Assembly (NCBI RefSeq): GCF_000981385.1
Contig: NZ_LATZ01000001.1
Span: 186,001 to 250,000, forward strand
Reading direction: 5' to 3'
Length of the DNA stretch: 64,000 nt
From: Bacillus sp. SA1-12
GTDB lineage: Bacteria > Bacillota > Bacilli > Bacillales > Bacillaceae
Shown here one piece after another: positions 28,357 to 37,738 of the stretch. Every line of letters begins with the position of its first letter. Positions within the stretch are counted from its first letter, which is position 1. The position numbers were made by a program, and so were the translations under genes. The notes under the pieces were generated by a model. The model had not been told where the DNA came from. It ran no database searches and was given only the letters and a program-made list of their open reading frames with translations.

Positions 28357-29288
28357 TTTGCTTCTTCCTCTAAAGCATTAATAGCATCAAGCATTTCAAT
28401 CGTAGGATCATAATAATCTTGTTCAGTCGCTACAAAACGAGCCTTTGTATCATTATGGACCGCTTCAAAATATTTCTCATCGTCAAATGATACAAACGCA
28501 TCTCTTAATGCTTCTTTAAAATCTTCTGGTAAATCTTCACGAACAATATAAGAAGCATCAGGAATATCATCTGTACGTCCGATCGTTTTAAATTCATCTT
28601 CCTTAATCGTTCCTGCCTCAATCATACTATCAAGCTGACCTTGAGCTACTGCTGCTGCGTCAAAGTCACCCATCTGTACACCCATGACACTATTTGCGTG
28701 GGATTCGGAAAAGGTTACATTTTCAAAAAAGTAGCCTGACTGTTCGATCAAATCTGGATCTAAATCAAACTCTTGAACCAAGGTTCCCTTTGGATAAAGA
28801 TAGCCTGAAGAAGATGCTGCATTAACAAACGCAAAGTTCTTTCCTTTTAAATCCTCCATTTTGTTGATTTCTTTATTATCCTTTTTTGTAATAAAAGCCG
28901 TATAATACTCAAAGCCCTCTACTTGAGGAGTAACTAACAATTCCGCTCCAGCTTTTTTGTCTGCTTGGTAATAGCTCATTGGACTAGCGAGCATAATATC
29001 TAAATTCCCGCTTGCAAGGGCCTCAATTCCAACAGCGTAACTTCCTCCTTCGAATTCTTTCACTTCAATACCTAATTCCTCAGATAGGTGATCTCTCAAA
29101 GCTGTATGCATAGAAGCTGCATTTGGATTGTTTTCATTTGGCATTTGAACCAATGTCAGTTCTTCCGGCCACCCTTTGTGTTCTGTTCCTTCAGAAGCTG
29201 CAGATGATGAACTCGCTTCATTCCCACACGCTGCCAAAGTGGATACAAGTCCTATTGTTAAAAAGAATTTAGATAATTTTTTCATCAT
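28353..29288 (-). CDS. phnD: PhnD-type phosphonate/phosphate-ester binding lipoprotein
   Basis: Start at the ATG at 29288 (nine bases after AAGGAG), 311 residues. A lipoprotein signal peptide ends in LSTLAACGN. The fold is that of PhnD: YAVGIEALASGNLDIMLASP near residue 95 and GKNFAFVNAASSSGYLYP near 155, the Ser/Ser-rich loop that binds the phosphonate group. No C-P lyase or phosphonatase gene is in the window, so the ligand may be a phosphonate, phosphite or a small phosphate ester. Confidence 0.88.
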   Translation of the reverse strand: MMKKLSKFFLTIGLVSTLAACGNEASSSSAASEGTEHKGWPEELTLVQMPNENNPNAASMHTALRDHLSEELGIEVKEFEGGSYAVGIEALASGNLDIMLASPMSYYQADKKAGAELLVTPQVEGFEYYTAFITKKDNKEINKMEDLKGKNFAFVNAASSSGYLYPKGTLVQEFDLDPDLIEQSGYFFENVTFSESHANSVMGVQMGDFDAAAVAQGQLDSMIEAGTIKEDEFKTIGRTDDIPDASYIVREDLPEDFKEALRDAFVSFDDEKYFEAVHNDTKARFVATEQDYYDPTIEMLDAINALEEEAK

Positions 29289-29455
29289 TTTGTTTGTCTC
29301 CTTCATAGAGTTAATAAAAAATGTTAAATGAGTACTTACTTGGACTCTTCTTAAACCTAAAAATCTTTAGCTTCTTTCATTAAACTATTAGCAACCCTAC
29401 TAATTCCCTCTCACCTAATTAAAAACTAAGATTGGATTTTCTTTAACTCCACGTG

Positions 29456-29474
29456 GTATCCAACTTGTATACAA
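29456..29474. promoter_or_regulatory. Palindromic candidate GntR operator before phnD
   Basis: GTATCCAACTTGTATAC is an inverted repeat (7 of 8 arm bases match) and overlaps the perfect palindrome TTGTATACAA. The GT...AC pattern suits FadR-type GntR regulators, one of which is encoded downstream of this operon. Apart from this and the terminators at 29632-29725, I see nothing in 29289-29762. Confidence 0.5.
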
Positions 29475-29631
29475 CTAATAATATAAAGATGAAATGTTAA
29501 GTGAGTTTTTTCAATACGTAAAGAATCGGTAAATAATTGTAAAGAGAAATAAAAGTTTCTTCCTAATGAAACGCTCTGCAACGAATTGAAAATTGTATTG
29601 ACTATCCAGTAACCTTGTTACTACTTAAATA

Positions 29632-29725
29632 AAAAGTACCCATTTGAATGACAGTTTTACATCACATTCAAATGGGCATAAAAAAACTCAAAAACCCTTA
29701 AATAAAACCGGCGGGATTTTGAGTT
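29632..29725 (-). terminator. Two tandem terminators after the broken hydrolase gene
   Basis: On the minus strand AACTCAAAATCCC pairs with GGGTTTTTGAGTT followed by TTTTT. A second stem follows, CCCATTTGAATG with CATTCAAATGGG, then TACTTTTT. Confidence 0.8.
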
Positions 29726-29762
29726 TATTCATTCTAACTACTTTTACCGATAACTATTCCAT

Positions 29763-30716
29763 TTAGCATTGTTGGGCACTCTCATATTTTAAGCTTAATT
29801 CAAAAGATGCATTCCGGTCACATATCAGCTTTCCATTTACAAAGTCCAGCTTTGCCGCCTGAATAGATGTTCGTTTAGATTCATATGATGTTTCATTTAG
29901 ACTTTCAGTTCGTTCAGGATGTGTAAAATAAAAAATATACGCATTGTCTCCTTGAACATGGACATCTGCATGAAGACCGATAGTTCCATCATCCTTTCGA
30001 ATACCTGGCTTATTTAAAATAGTATTATTAAGAACCCATTTTTCACAATCTGAAGATTGATAGACTGCTTGACCAGACCATTTGTCAATAATCATCCAAT
30101 AGGAATCTTTATAATTAAAAACATTTGGTCCTTCATGTGGAAAATCCGTAATGACTGGTCCTACAAACTCCCAATTGTATAAATCATCGCTATCGGCAGC
30201 ATATGTATGAGAACCTTTAGCTTCATCTTTATACCACATACGAAAACGGCCATTAGGTAATGAATGTACACAAGCGTCAATCACATAATCTGAGCTTAAT
30301 GTTAATATTGATTCAAACGTCTAATCCCAGAGATTTTTACTTGTCTAGTGGATGATCTGTCTTTTATGTCCTTTCCACTCAGATGGAACTCCTTGTATAT
30401 AGCTTACATACATATGGTAGATGCCACCATGGTACAGAACTTCTGAAGCCCAAAACGTATTTCTGCCTTTTTCAAAATCAAGCCCCTGAATAACACCCCT
30501 GTAGTTCCATGTTTTTCCTCCATCTGATGACGAAGCAATTCCCAAATCTGTGCCATGAACCCATGAAACCCCTTCACATTGTATATTTGCACGACGATTC
30601 GTATAAATAATCCACCATTCCTTTTCCTCACCGTTCCATATAATCGTTGGATCAGCAGAACCGTCATATATTGGATCACGAAAAAGCGGAGCCTTCGGTG
30701 AACTTGAATAGTTCAA
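29763..30716 (-). pseudogene. Beta-propeller glycoside hydrolase gene with two in-frame TAG codons
   Basis: A TTG start at 30716, seven bases after AAGGAGG, opens a 317-codon frame. It resembles five-bladed beta-propeller glycoside hydrolases (GH43-like): LFRDPIYDGSADPTIIW near the start, WWIIYTNRRA, WASEVLYHGGIYHMYVSYI, then HEGPNVFNYKDSYWMIID later. The frame is kept throughout, but TAG occurs at 30345-30347 and again eight codons on at 30321-30323. The second TAG sits where Trp (TGG) would fit (NLWD-stop-TFES). Both parts still read as the same protein, so decay looks recent. Its terminators are intact. I treat it as a pseudogene. Confidence 0.8.
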
Positions 30717-31104
30717 ATTGACAACCTCCTTTTGAAGAAATCCTCTTAAATGAATGTTGCTTTTGCAGAGCACAAATAAAACGATAATAACGTAGTCTAA
30801 AAAGGAGCTAGTAATCTAGTAAAAGACCCTACTTCCTAAATTTAAGCACATTTTGGATACGCTGCCATTTTACCTATTATAACAATTATAAACACAGAAA
30901 TTACAATGAAATATTTCTAATTAATAGAATAAATAATTGGATCCTTCATCAGGTAATAATTAAATAATAACAGGCATGTGATCTATACATAAATTAATAT
31001 TTATCATACATTTCCATCAAGTAAAACATTATTGCTGATGATTCAACGCATCAGATTTCTCATTCCTAATAAAACGAAAGGGTTTAAATTAGATATTAAA
31101 CATG
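30717..31104. other. Intergenic stretch, no gene seen
   Basis: An A/T-rich region between the broken hydrolase and the methionine aminopeptidase terminator. I see no open frame with a ribosome binding site and no clear structure. It should contain the hydrolase promoter. Confidence 0.6.
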
Positions 31105-31140
31105 AAAAAAGACTCATTCTTCTTTGAATGAATCTTTTTT
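31105..31140 (-). terminator. Terminator after the methionine aminopeptidase gene
   Basis: On the minus strand AAAGATTCATTC, loop, GAATGAGTCTTTTTT. It could act on both strands. Confidence 0.85.
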
Positions 31141-31154
31141 TCATATAGATTTAC

Positions 31155-31901
<747 letters not shown>

Positions 31902-32029
31902 CTACCTCATTCTTCAATAATATATATATTAATTGTACCTTTCTTCTAAGTTCAATCCAAGCAATGAATACTTTACAAAAAAAATAACGGAAAGGAAGGG
32001 GTTCACTTAAAGGGGGGGCAACAGACAAA

Positions 32030-32061
32030 ATTAAAGCGTGAATCCCCTAAGAATCCACGCC
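32030..32061 (-). terminator. Likely terminator after the 76-residue protein gene
   Basis: On the minus strand GGCGTGGATT, loop, AATCACGC-like arm with TTTAATTTT. The U-tract is imperfect. Confidence 0.5.
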
Positions 32062-32086
32062 TAAAAAATCAGAAGTCGTTAATAGA

Positions 32087-32317
32087 CTAAATTTTATTTT
32101 TTACCTCTTCTCTTAGTGATTCTACTATATTTTCTGACAAATTCGCAGGTAATGAAGTTCCGTTTTTAAAAATCCAGGAGTTTAGGATTTCAAAATCTGA
32201 CTTCTTAAAAGTAATACTATGAACATCTTTGTTTAGGGTAAAATCTACTGTTACCGATTCTTCTCCATCAAAGTTGTCATCAATAATCATGTCTGTTATA
32301 CGGTACGGCTTCAACAT
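32087..32317 (-). CDS. Small acidic protein of unknown function
   Basis: The 76-residue frame follows AATAAAGGAGAAAGC. It has a beta-rich look (VTVDFTLNKDVHSITFKKSDFE) and a helical, charged C-terminus (ENIVESLREEVKNK). No membrane segment, signal peptide or known motif was recognised. Its flanking terminators suggest a single-gene unit. Confidence 0.65.
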   Translation of the reverse strand: MLKPYRITDMIIDDNFDGEESVTVDFTLNKDVHSITFKKSDFEILNSWIFKNGTSLPANLSENIVESLREEVKNKI

Positions 32318-32390
32318 GCTTTCTCCTTTATTGTGCTTTTTACTATGTAGAATGTTCCATCTGACATTGTTTATTCACTTTACAGGTAAT

Positions 32391-32434
32391 AAAAAAAGAA
32401 AGGCATCATTCCTAATAAGTGAATGGTGCCTTTC
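32391..32434 (-). terminator. Terminator after the 5'-nucleotidase gene
   Basis: On the minus strand GAAAGGCACCATT, loop, AATGATGCCTTTC, then TTTTTTT. Confidence 0.9.
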
Positions 32435-32446
32435 AAGTTCATTGAT

Positions 32447-34264
32447 TTATTGCAATGATACTCGGTTTAAAGCTGGTGGTTCAATAACTTTCTGTTCCTT
32501 TAAATACTGTAAGAATGCCCAGTAATCTCCTTCAACCCTGACTGGATCGCGATATTGTGTAAAAGTCGGGTATCCGTCAGCTCCAATAACCAAATAGGCT
32601 AATGCAGCAACTCGATAGGATCTGTTAACATCAAGAGGCTTGCCGTTTATCATAACATGCTGCGGGTCGATTCTGTTATTTATCGGTTTGCTGTCATCAT
32701 AACGCAAGGAGACATTTTTTGAAACGGCGAGCGGATGGAAGCTTTCTGTTCCGTCTGCTTTTTTTCTCCATTGTTCCTCAAGGATTTGTTTTATTTGTTG
32801 GCCGCTTAATGATACAACTAAGACAGGGTTTGCGTAGCCATGTGCTTGCCATTGCTCGCCAAATAGGATCTTACCATCACTATCGGCTGGATTTGTTCCT
32901 TTTTTATATAGTAGATCACCTCGCAAAGGACTTGCTGCGGTCAAAGCGAATTCAGCTGGATTCGCTGCTTTTTTCCCTGCTTCATAATGTACATCTGCAG
33001 CAAGATTGGCAAGTGTACTTTCACCATTTGCATTGCGTGCCCGAGTGATATCACCTGAAAGCTTTGCAACCGGCTCAGCCCATCGCTTTTGTCCCCGGTC
33101 AACCCAGTAGGAAACCATTTTTTCTATCTCTTTATCAGCAGGAACATCACGTGTGACTGGATGATTTATTGCTGCTGTTAAATGACGAACAACGTCCTTC
33201 GTTTCAGGATCAATCGATAGATTTATTTCACTAAGGAGACGTCCGTGGTTAGCACCTTCTATTACAGGTCTTGGGTTACCTGCAGGATCGTCAATGGAAC
33301 AGTTGAATTTTGCATGCCAATGCCCTGATATGATGGCATCAATGGCTGGTGAAGCCTCTTTTGCAAAATCAAAGATAGGACCAAAAGGGCTGACACAACC
33401 GTTGATGTCATAGCTGTCACTTTGTGTTGAACCTCCCTCATGAACAACCGCAATAATTGTTTCTACCCCTTTTTCCTGCAATTCTTTTGCATATCGGTTG
33501 GCAGATTCAACAAGAGGATCATTTATTAATGTTCCATCCTGAAACGATGTGGACCCCTTTACTGTTGTAGGTGTCGTAAGGCCGATAAAACCAACAGGGA
33601 TCTTGCCGCCTTTTCCATCGCTGACCTTTTTGATTATGTATGGCTTTAATACAAGCTCACCTTTGTTCTCATCACGTATATTGGCAGAAAGATAGTCATA
33701 ATCTGCTCCTTTAAATTTCTTCCCTGCTGAATCAGTAAAACAGCTATCAACATCACGAACCCCAAAGCACTTGCCCTGCATCATATGGTTTGTTAAAAAC
33801 TCTTTTGAAACATCAAACTCGTGGTTGCCCGCAACGGAAAAGTCTAAATTAATAGCATTAAGAAATTCAATCGTAGGCTCATCTCTGTGAGAGGCAATTT
33901 CGAAAGGCCAGCCGCTAAAATCATCACCGGCCGAAAACAACAATGAGTTTTCATGTCCGTCCTTCAGTTTCTTAATATGAGTTGCCAAATAGGCAGCTCC
34001 TCCAACAGTAAGTGGTCCCTCTGTTGTTATGATTTGACCGTTTGCCTTGTCATTGAATGGCTGAAGATAACCATGTAAGTCCGTTATACTTAATAATTGA
34101 AGTTGAACTAAGTCATTGTTGTCTTTACCGTTTTTGAACACAGCATTTTGTTCAGCGTGTCCATCTTTTTCCGTAGCTAAAATCTCTGATGATCCAATAA
34201 ATCCACTACAAATAAACACTAAACTTAAAATGACGAAAAAAAGCTGTTTAACTGGCCTCTTCAT
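32447..34264 (-). CDS. Secreted bifunctional 5'-nucleotidase / 2',3'-cyclic phosphodiesterase
   Basis: The 605-residue protein has a Sec signal peptide (first about 30 residues, FFVILSLVFICSGFIG). The metallophosphatase domain shows ITDLHGYLQPF, FSAGDDFSGWP, VAGNHEFD and ISGHWHAKF. The C-terminal 5'-nucleotidase domain has GADGYPTFTQY near residue 570, the substrate stacking loop. No LPXTG anchor is visible, so it is probably released to scavenge phosphate and nucleosides from extracellular nucleotides, as Bacillus YfkN does. Confidence 0.9.
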   Translation of the reverse strand: MKRPVKQLFFVILSLVFICSGFIGSSEILATEKDGHAEQNAVFKNGKDNNDLVQLQLLSITDLHGYLQPFNDKANGQIITTEGPLTVGGAAYLATHIKKLKDGHENSLLFSAGDDFSGWPFEIASHRDEPTIEFLNAINLDFSVAGNHEFDVSKEFLTNHMMQGKCFGVRDVDSCFTDSAGKKFKGADYDYLSANIRDENKGELVLKPYIIKKVSDGKGGKIPVGFIGLTTPTTVKGSTSFQDGTLINDPLVESANRYAKELQEKGVETIIAVVHEGGSTQSDSYDINGCVSPFGPIFDFAKEASPAIDAIISGHWHAKFNCSIDDPAGNPRPVIEGANHGRLLSEINLSIDPETKDVVRHLTAAINHPVTRDVPADKEIEKMVSYWVDRGQKRWAEPVAKLSGDITRARNANGESTLANLAADVHYEAGKKAANPAEFALTAASPLRGDLLYKKGTNPADSDGKILFGEQWQAHGYANPVLVVSLSGQQIKQILEEQWRKKADGTESFHPLAVSKNVSLRYDDSKPINNRIDPQHVMINGKPLDVNRSYRVAALAYLVIGADGYPTFTQYRDPVRVEGDYWAFLQYLKEQKVIEPPALNRVSLQ

Positions 34265-34382
34265 AAATCAATTCCTCCTTATTATTTTTTGCATACAAAA
34301 TAATCATAGAAAATCAATATGAAATCGTTATTTCGTTAATGTGAAATTCATGTAAATTTACTAAAACATCTATAAGATCCCA

Positions 34383-34916
34383 CTATTCTGGAAAGCTTGA
34401 AGATCCGATATATAATCCCTTTATGATCTTACGGTGATGGAGTTCATGACCGGCAAGGATATATACATAGGCACGGACAGTAACCTTAGAGTTTAAAGCG
34501 ATCCCTGTTCTTACCCAATCCTTTGATTGTAAGCTCTGCAGTAAATGCATTGTCGCTTTTCGAGATGTTGCAAAATGAGCTAAAAGACCTTTCATCGACT
34601 GTTTATCAAATTCTGCATGTTGAATGTAAACATCCTTATCATATCTTGGAAGGGGAACTGGCTCACCTCTCGCAGTACAAAGAAGAGTGTAAGTCAAAAT
34701 CCTTTCTGTATCTATCAAGTGACCAATCACTTCTTTTATGCTCCATTTTTCAGGAGAGTAGCGAAATAATCCTTGAGCATCCGTCAGTTCGTTAAGCAAG
34801 CTGTCCGTTTCCTTATGCTGCTCCTCTAGCTGCTGGACGATATCCCCCTTAGGAACAAGATTTACATATTTTTCAAAATAGGCATCATATTCACTTACTT
34901 TTGGACTTTCTTTCAT
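34383..34916 (-). CDS. DinB-family protein
   Basis: Start at the ATG at 34916 behind ATAGGGATGATAAAG, 177 residues. The four-helix DinB fold is shown by KWSIKEVIGHLIDTERI near residue 60 (first metal histidine) and GHELHHRKIIKGLY near 155 (second and third). Some family members are thiol transferases that use bacillithiol; for this one no substrate can be named. It is distinct from the second DinB gene at 45678. Confidence 0.85.
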   Translation of the reverse strand: MKESPKVSEYDAYFEKYVNLVPKGDIVQQLEEQHKETDSLLNELTDAQGLFRYSPEKWSIKEVIGHLIDTERILTYTLLCTARGEPVPLPRYDKDVYIQHAEFDKQSMKGLLAHFATSRKATMHLLQSLQSKDWVRTGIALNSKVTVRAYVYILAGHELHHRKIIKGLYIGSSSFPE

Positions 34917-35092
34917 CTTTATCATCCCTATCAGGTAAAATGAAATTTATTTTTGACTTTGTGTGCTTTATTAGCTTGACCTCTCCCCAAAACATTTTGT
35001 CTCAATATTAAGGTTCATCCTTCTCAAAATTGTGTTTTTTGAAGTTAAAGGGGCAGAGCCCTTTTTGAGACACCATCACTTTTAGTTAACTG

Positions 35093-36550
35093 TTACTTTT
35101 TAATATTCATCAAAGCGCGATAGGCATTCGCTTCTCCCGCACCAAATAAAGGATCCTTCCCGGTTTTTCCATAATCAAGCGCAGTTTGTTGAATACGTAC
35201 AGCAACTTGTGAAGGCTTAAATTCAGGGTTTGCCGCTTTAATGACACCCGCTATACCAGCAACTTGAGGAGTCGCCATTGAGGTACCGGCATTATAAGCA
35301 TATAAAGATCCTAAATAGGATGGCCATGTGTTCATAATCAAATAGCTTGGATCGGCGGTTGCAGGATCATTTGTTTCAGCATATTTTGAGCCATAATCTC
35401 CTCCAGGGGCAGCAACATCTATCGCTCCATTCCCATAGTTTGAATAGAAAGCGAGCTCTTGATCTGACCATTTTATTGAGGCAGACACATTAATAACTCC
35501 TGGCAACTGTGCAGGAACAACAGTTGCTGGACCTTTGATTTTCATTCCGTAAGGTTCATAGAGCTTTGTTAAGAAATCATTAACCTCGTTTTTGTCAGCA
35601 AGGTTTAAACTTTCATTCCCGCTTCCTGCTACTAAGGTCACTCCATTATTCACTGCATACTGGATCGCACGTTTCCAAAGTAATGTTTCGGCCACCGTTT
35701 TTTCACTTTCACCTTCTATGATCATTTTCGTATTGTAATAGAATCGCAAAGACATATTGATGACATCAACATTATCGTTTGTCGCAGCAATAATTCCATC
35801 AATGATCCAAGATGGCTGACCAAGAGCTAGTTCCGAATAAAGTACACGATATGCACGAATCCCTAGATCTGGTCCTACGCCCTTTATTTTTCCATTTGCT
35901 GCAATAATCCCTGCCACATGCGTCCCATGCCCATTTCTGTCTTTTATATCATTTGGATCACCTGTTTCAGTTGCATCCATTCCAGCTGGAACCAAATTAC
36001 GTCCGCCAATTAGATTATTCTTTAAATCTGGATGGGATGGATCGATTCCGGTATCAATTACCCCAACTACTGCACGATGTGTAATCTCTCCGTCATCATT
36101 TATATATCCTCCTGTTTCAATCGCATATGATTTCCCATTATTCGTAACTCTTTGAATATCCCATTGAGATTCCCAGTAGCTTTCCTTTTCACTCTGTTTG
36201 ATGATCGTTATTTGTTTATTATAAGGAATCGCTCCCGACGGTTTAATCTGCAAAGATATTTCTCTATTAGCTGCCACAATAGAGGGTATTTTTTCCAAAT
36301 CAGAAAGGAAGGATGCCTGATTTGATTTCACTTCCAATCCACTAACCTCGGGGAGCACTTTCGTAACTACTCCACCAGCTTTTTGAATGATTTGTTTATA
36401 ATCCTTTGGCAATTCATCTTTAAATGCTATGACATAAAAGTTCTCTTCATTTTTTGCTTCTTCACCAGCAAGTGCATATGTACTGTTTCCAGCAAATAGA
36501 CTTACCCCTAAAAGAAACAAAAGTAAACGATGTAGCAAAATTTTCTTCAA
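35093..36550 (-). CDS. Secreted subtilisin-like serine protease (S8)
   Basis: I choose the TTG start at 36550, eight bases after AAGGAGG, giving 485 residues. A signal peptide (KKILLHRLLLFLLGVSLFAG) is followed by an inhibitor-I9-like propeptide to about residue 100. The catalytic triad is in VGVIDTGIDPSHPD (Asp), NGHGTHVAGI (His) and YNAGTSMATPQVAG (Ser). A 30-residue loop after the catalytic region (SEYAETNDPATADPS-like) is unusual. No cell-wall anchor is seen. It is separated from the upstream ABC operon by a terminator. Confidence 0.93.
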   Translation of the reverse strand: MKKILLHRLLLFLLGVSLFAGNSTYALAGEEAKNEENFYVIAFKDELPKDYKQIIQKAGGVVTKVLPEVSGLEVKSNQASFLSDLEKIPSIVAANREISLQIKPSGAIPYNKQITIIKQSEKESYWESQWDIQRVTNNGKSYAIETGGYINDDGEITHRAVVGVIDTGIDPSHPDLKNNLIGGRNLVPAGMDATETGDPNDIKDRNGHGTHVAGIIAANGKIKGVGPDLGIRAYRVLYSELALGQPSWIIDGIIAATNDNVDVINMSLRFYYNTKMIIEGESEKTVAETLLWKRAIQYAVNNGVTLVAGSGNESLNLADKNEVNDFLTKLYEPYGMKIKGPATVVPAQLPGVINVSASIKWSDQELAFYSNYGNGAIDVAAPGGDYGSKYAETNDPATADPSYLIMNTWPSYLGSLYAYNAGTSMATPQVAGIAGVIKAANPEFKPSQVAVRIQQTALDYGKTGKDPLFGAGEANAYRALMNIKK

Positions 36551-36646
36551 CAACACTACCTCCTTTTGATACAAATAATAATTCTCATAAACTATGTTAC
36601 TATTAAATGGATTTTATTCCAAATTTTACATTAAAAAAACACAACA

Positions 36647-36695
36647 ATAAAGGCTGCTTTAAGAGATTAATGAATCTATTAAAACAGCCTTATTT
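36647..36695 (-). terminator. Terminator of the MacAB-like ABC operon
   Basis: On the minus strand AATAAGGCTGTTTTAATAGA, then TT, a four-base loop, AATCTCTTAAAGCAGCCTTT and ATTGTTG. The stem is long; the U-tract is weak. Confidence 0.65.
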
Positions 36696-36724
36696 TCTAC
36701 ATTTATTTACTTAAATCTTTCCTT

Positions 36725-36847
36725 TTAAAACCTTTTGGCACAAGATGAAAATAAAGTACCCACCAGCACTAAAGCTGAGAAAGAAATATAGTCATTGGCT
36801 TTCACTAAAACAAGATAAATACCAAACTTGCCATTCATTACATTCAT
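36725..36847 (-). CDS. Possible 40-residue hydrophobic peptide coupled to the ABC operon
   Basis: An ATG overlaps the stop of the upstream ATPase gene as ATGA and opens a 40-codon frame, MNVMNGKFGIYLVLVKANDY followed by a hydrophobic stretch ending in SSCAKRF. One membrane-like segment, no known motif. The start/stop overlap and its place before the operon terminator are the only support. It could be a real accessory peptide or a chance frame. Confidence 0.3.
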   Translation of the reverse strand: MNVMNGKFGIYLVLVKANDYISFSALVLVGTLFSSCAKRF

Positions 36848-37737
36848 TGTTTGATCATCTCGACATTCTTTGGATTTACCAGTACAATTTTTCCATCCTC
36901 AAGCTCAACTCTAAGCTTATTTGAGTCTCCTAGCTCAATCGAGTCTAGATAATCACGAGGGATTTGAATTCTTCCAGCACGATCAATAACAGCAAGCTCA
37001 ACATGTGTTTCTTCCTCTTCCATTGCTTGTTCCTTATTATGTTGTTCCTCAAAATAGGTCTTCCGCAAAATCTCACTGGACGTTTTTCCGTCTCGTATGG
37101 CAACAACACGATCGAGTTTTTTCGTTAATTCCGTATCATGGGAGACAATCACGATCGTCTTTCCCAAAGACTGATTTAACTCCCTAAAAACCCCGAGGAT
37201 CACATCAGCTGTTTTTGAATCTACGCTTCCAGTCGGTTCATCTGCCAATAGAAGATTAGGATTATTCGCAAGTGCGATCGCGATCGCAACCCGCTGTTGC
37301 TCGCCACCTGAAAGCATCGTTAATTTATTGTTATATCGATGCCCCATCCCGACTAATTCCAGTAATTCCTTTGCTCTTTCTCGTTTATGTCGTCCTTTTA
37401 GCAGCATTGGAAGCTCAACATTTTCAATTGCCGATAAATATGGGATCAAATTTCGTGCATTATTTTGCCAGACAAACCCGACCGTTTCCAGCTTATATTT
37501 GACAAGCTCATTCGATTGCATCCTTAATAAATCCTTACCGTCAACGAGACATTTTCCCGCTGTAGGCCGATCTAAGCCGCCTAGCATATTTAATAATGTT
37601 GACTTTCCGCTGCCGCTTGATCCGATGATCCCCATTAATTCTCCATTTTGTACATCTAAGTCAAGCCCTTGCAGAGCCATCACTTCATTTTCTTCGTCTA
37701 CCTTATAAATTTTCACTAAATCTTTACATTGAATCAT
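36844..37737 (-). CDS. ABC transporter ATPase with C-terminal AbrB/SpoVT-like domain
   Basis: Start at the ATG at 37737, just past the permease stop and behind GGGTGAGG; 297 residues. The first 225 residues are a LolD/MacB-type ATPase: Walker A GSSGSGKSTLLNML, signature LSGGEQQRVAIAIAL, Walker B LLLADEPTGSVD, switch VSHD. After a Glu-rich linker, the last 50 residues read VIDRAGRIQIPRDYLDSIEL, then LRVELEDGKIVLVNPKN. That is the pattern of the swapped-hairpin AbrB/SpoVT DNA-binding fold. The tail may dimerise the ATPase or bind DNA; neither is shown. Confidence 0.88.
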   Translation of the reverse strand: MIQCKDLVKIYKVDEENEVMALQGLDLDVQNGELMGIIGSSGSGKSTLLNMLGGLDRPTAGKCLVDGKDLLRMQSNELVKYKLETVGFVWQNNARNLIPYLSAIENVELPMLLKGRHKRERAKELLELVGMGHRYNNKLTMLSGGEQQRVAIAIALANNPNLLLADEPTGSVDSKTADVILGVFRELNQSLGKTIVIVSHDTELTKKLDRVVAIRDGKTSSEILRKTYFEEQHNKEQAMEEEETHVELAVIDRAGRIQIPRDYLDSIELGDSNKLRVELEDGKIVLVNPKNVEMIKQ

Positions 37738-37738
37738 C

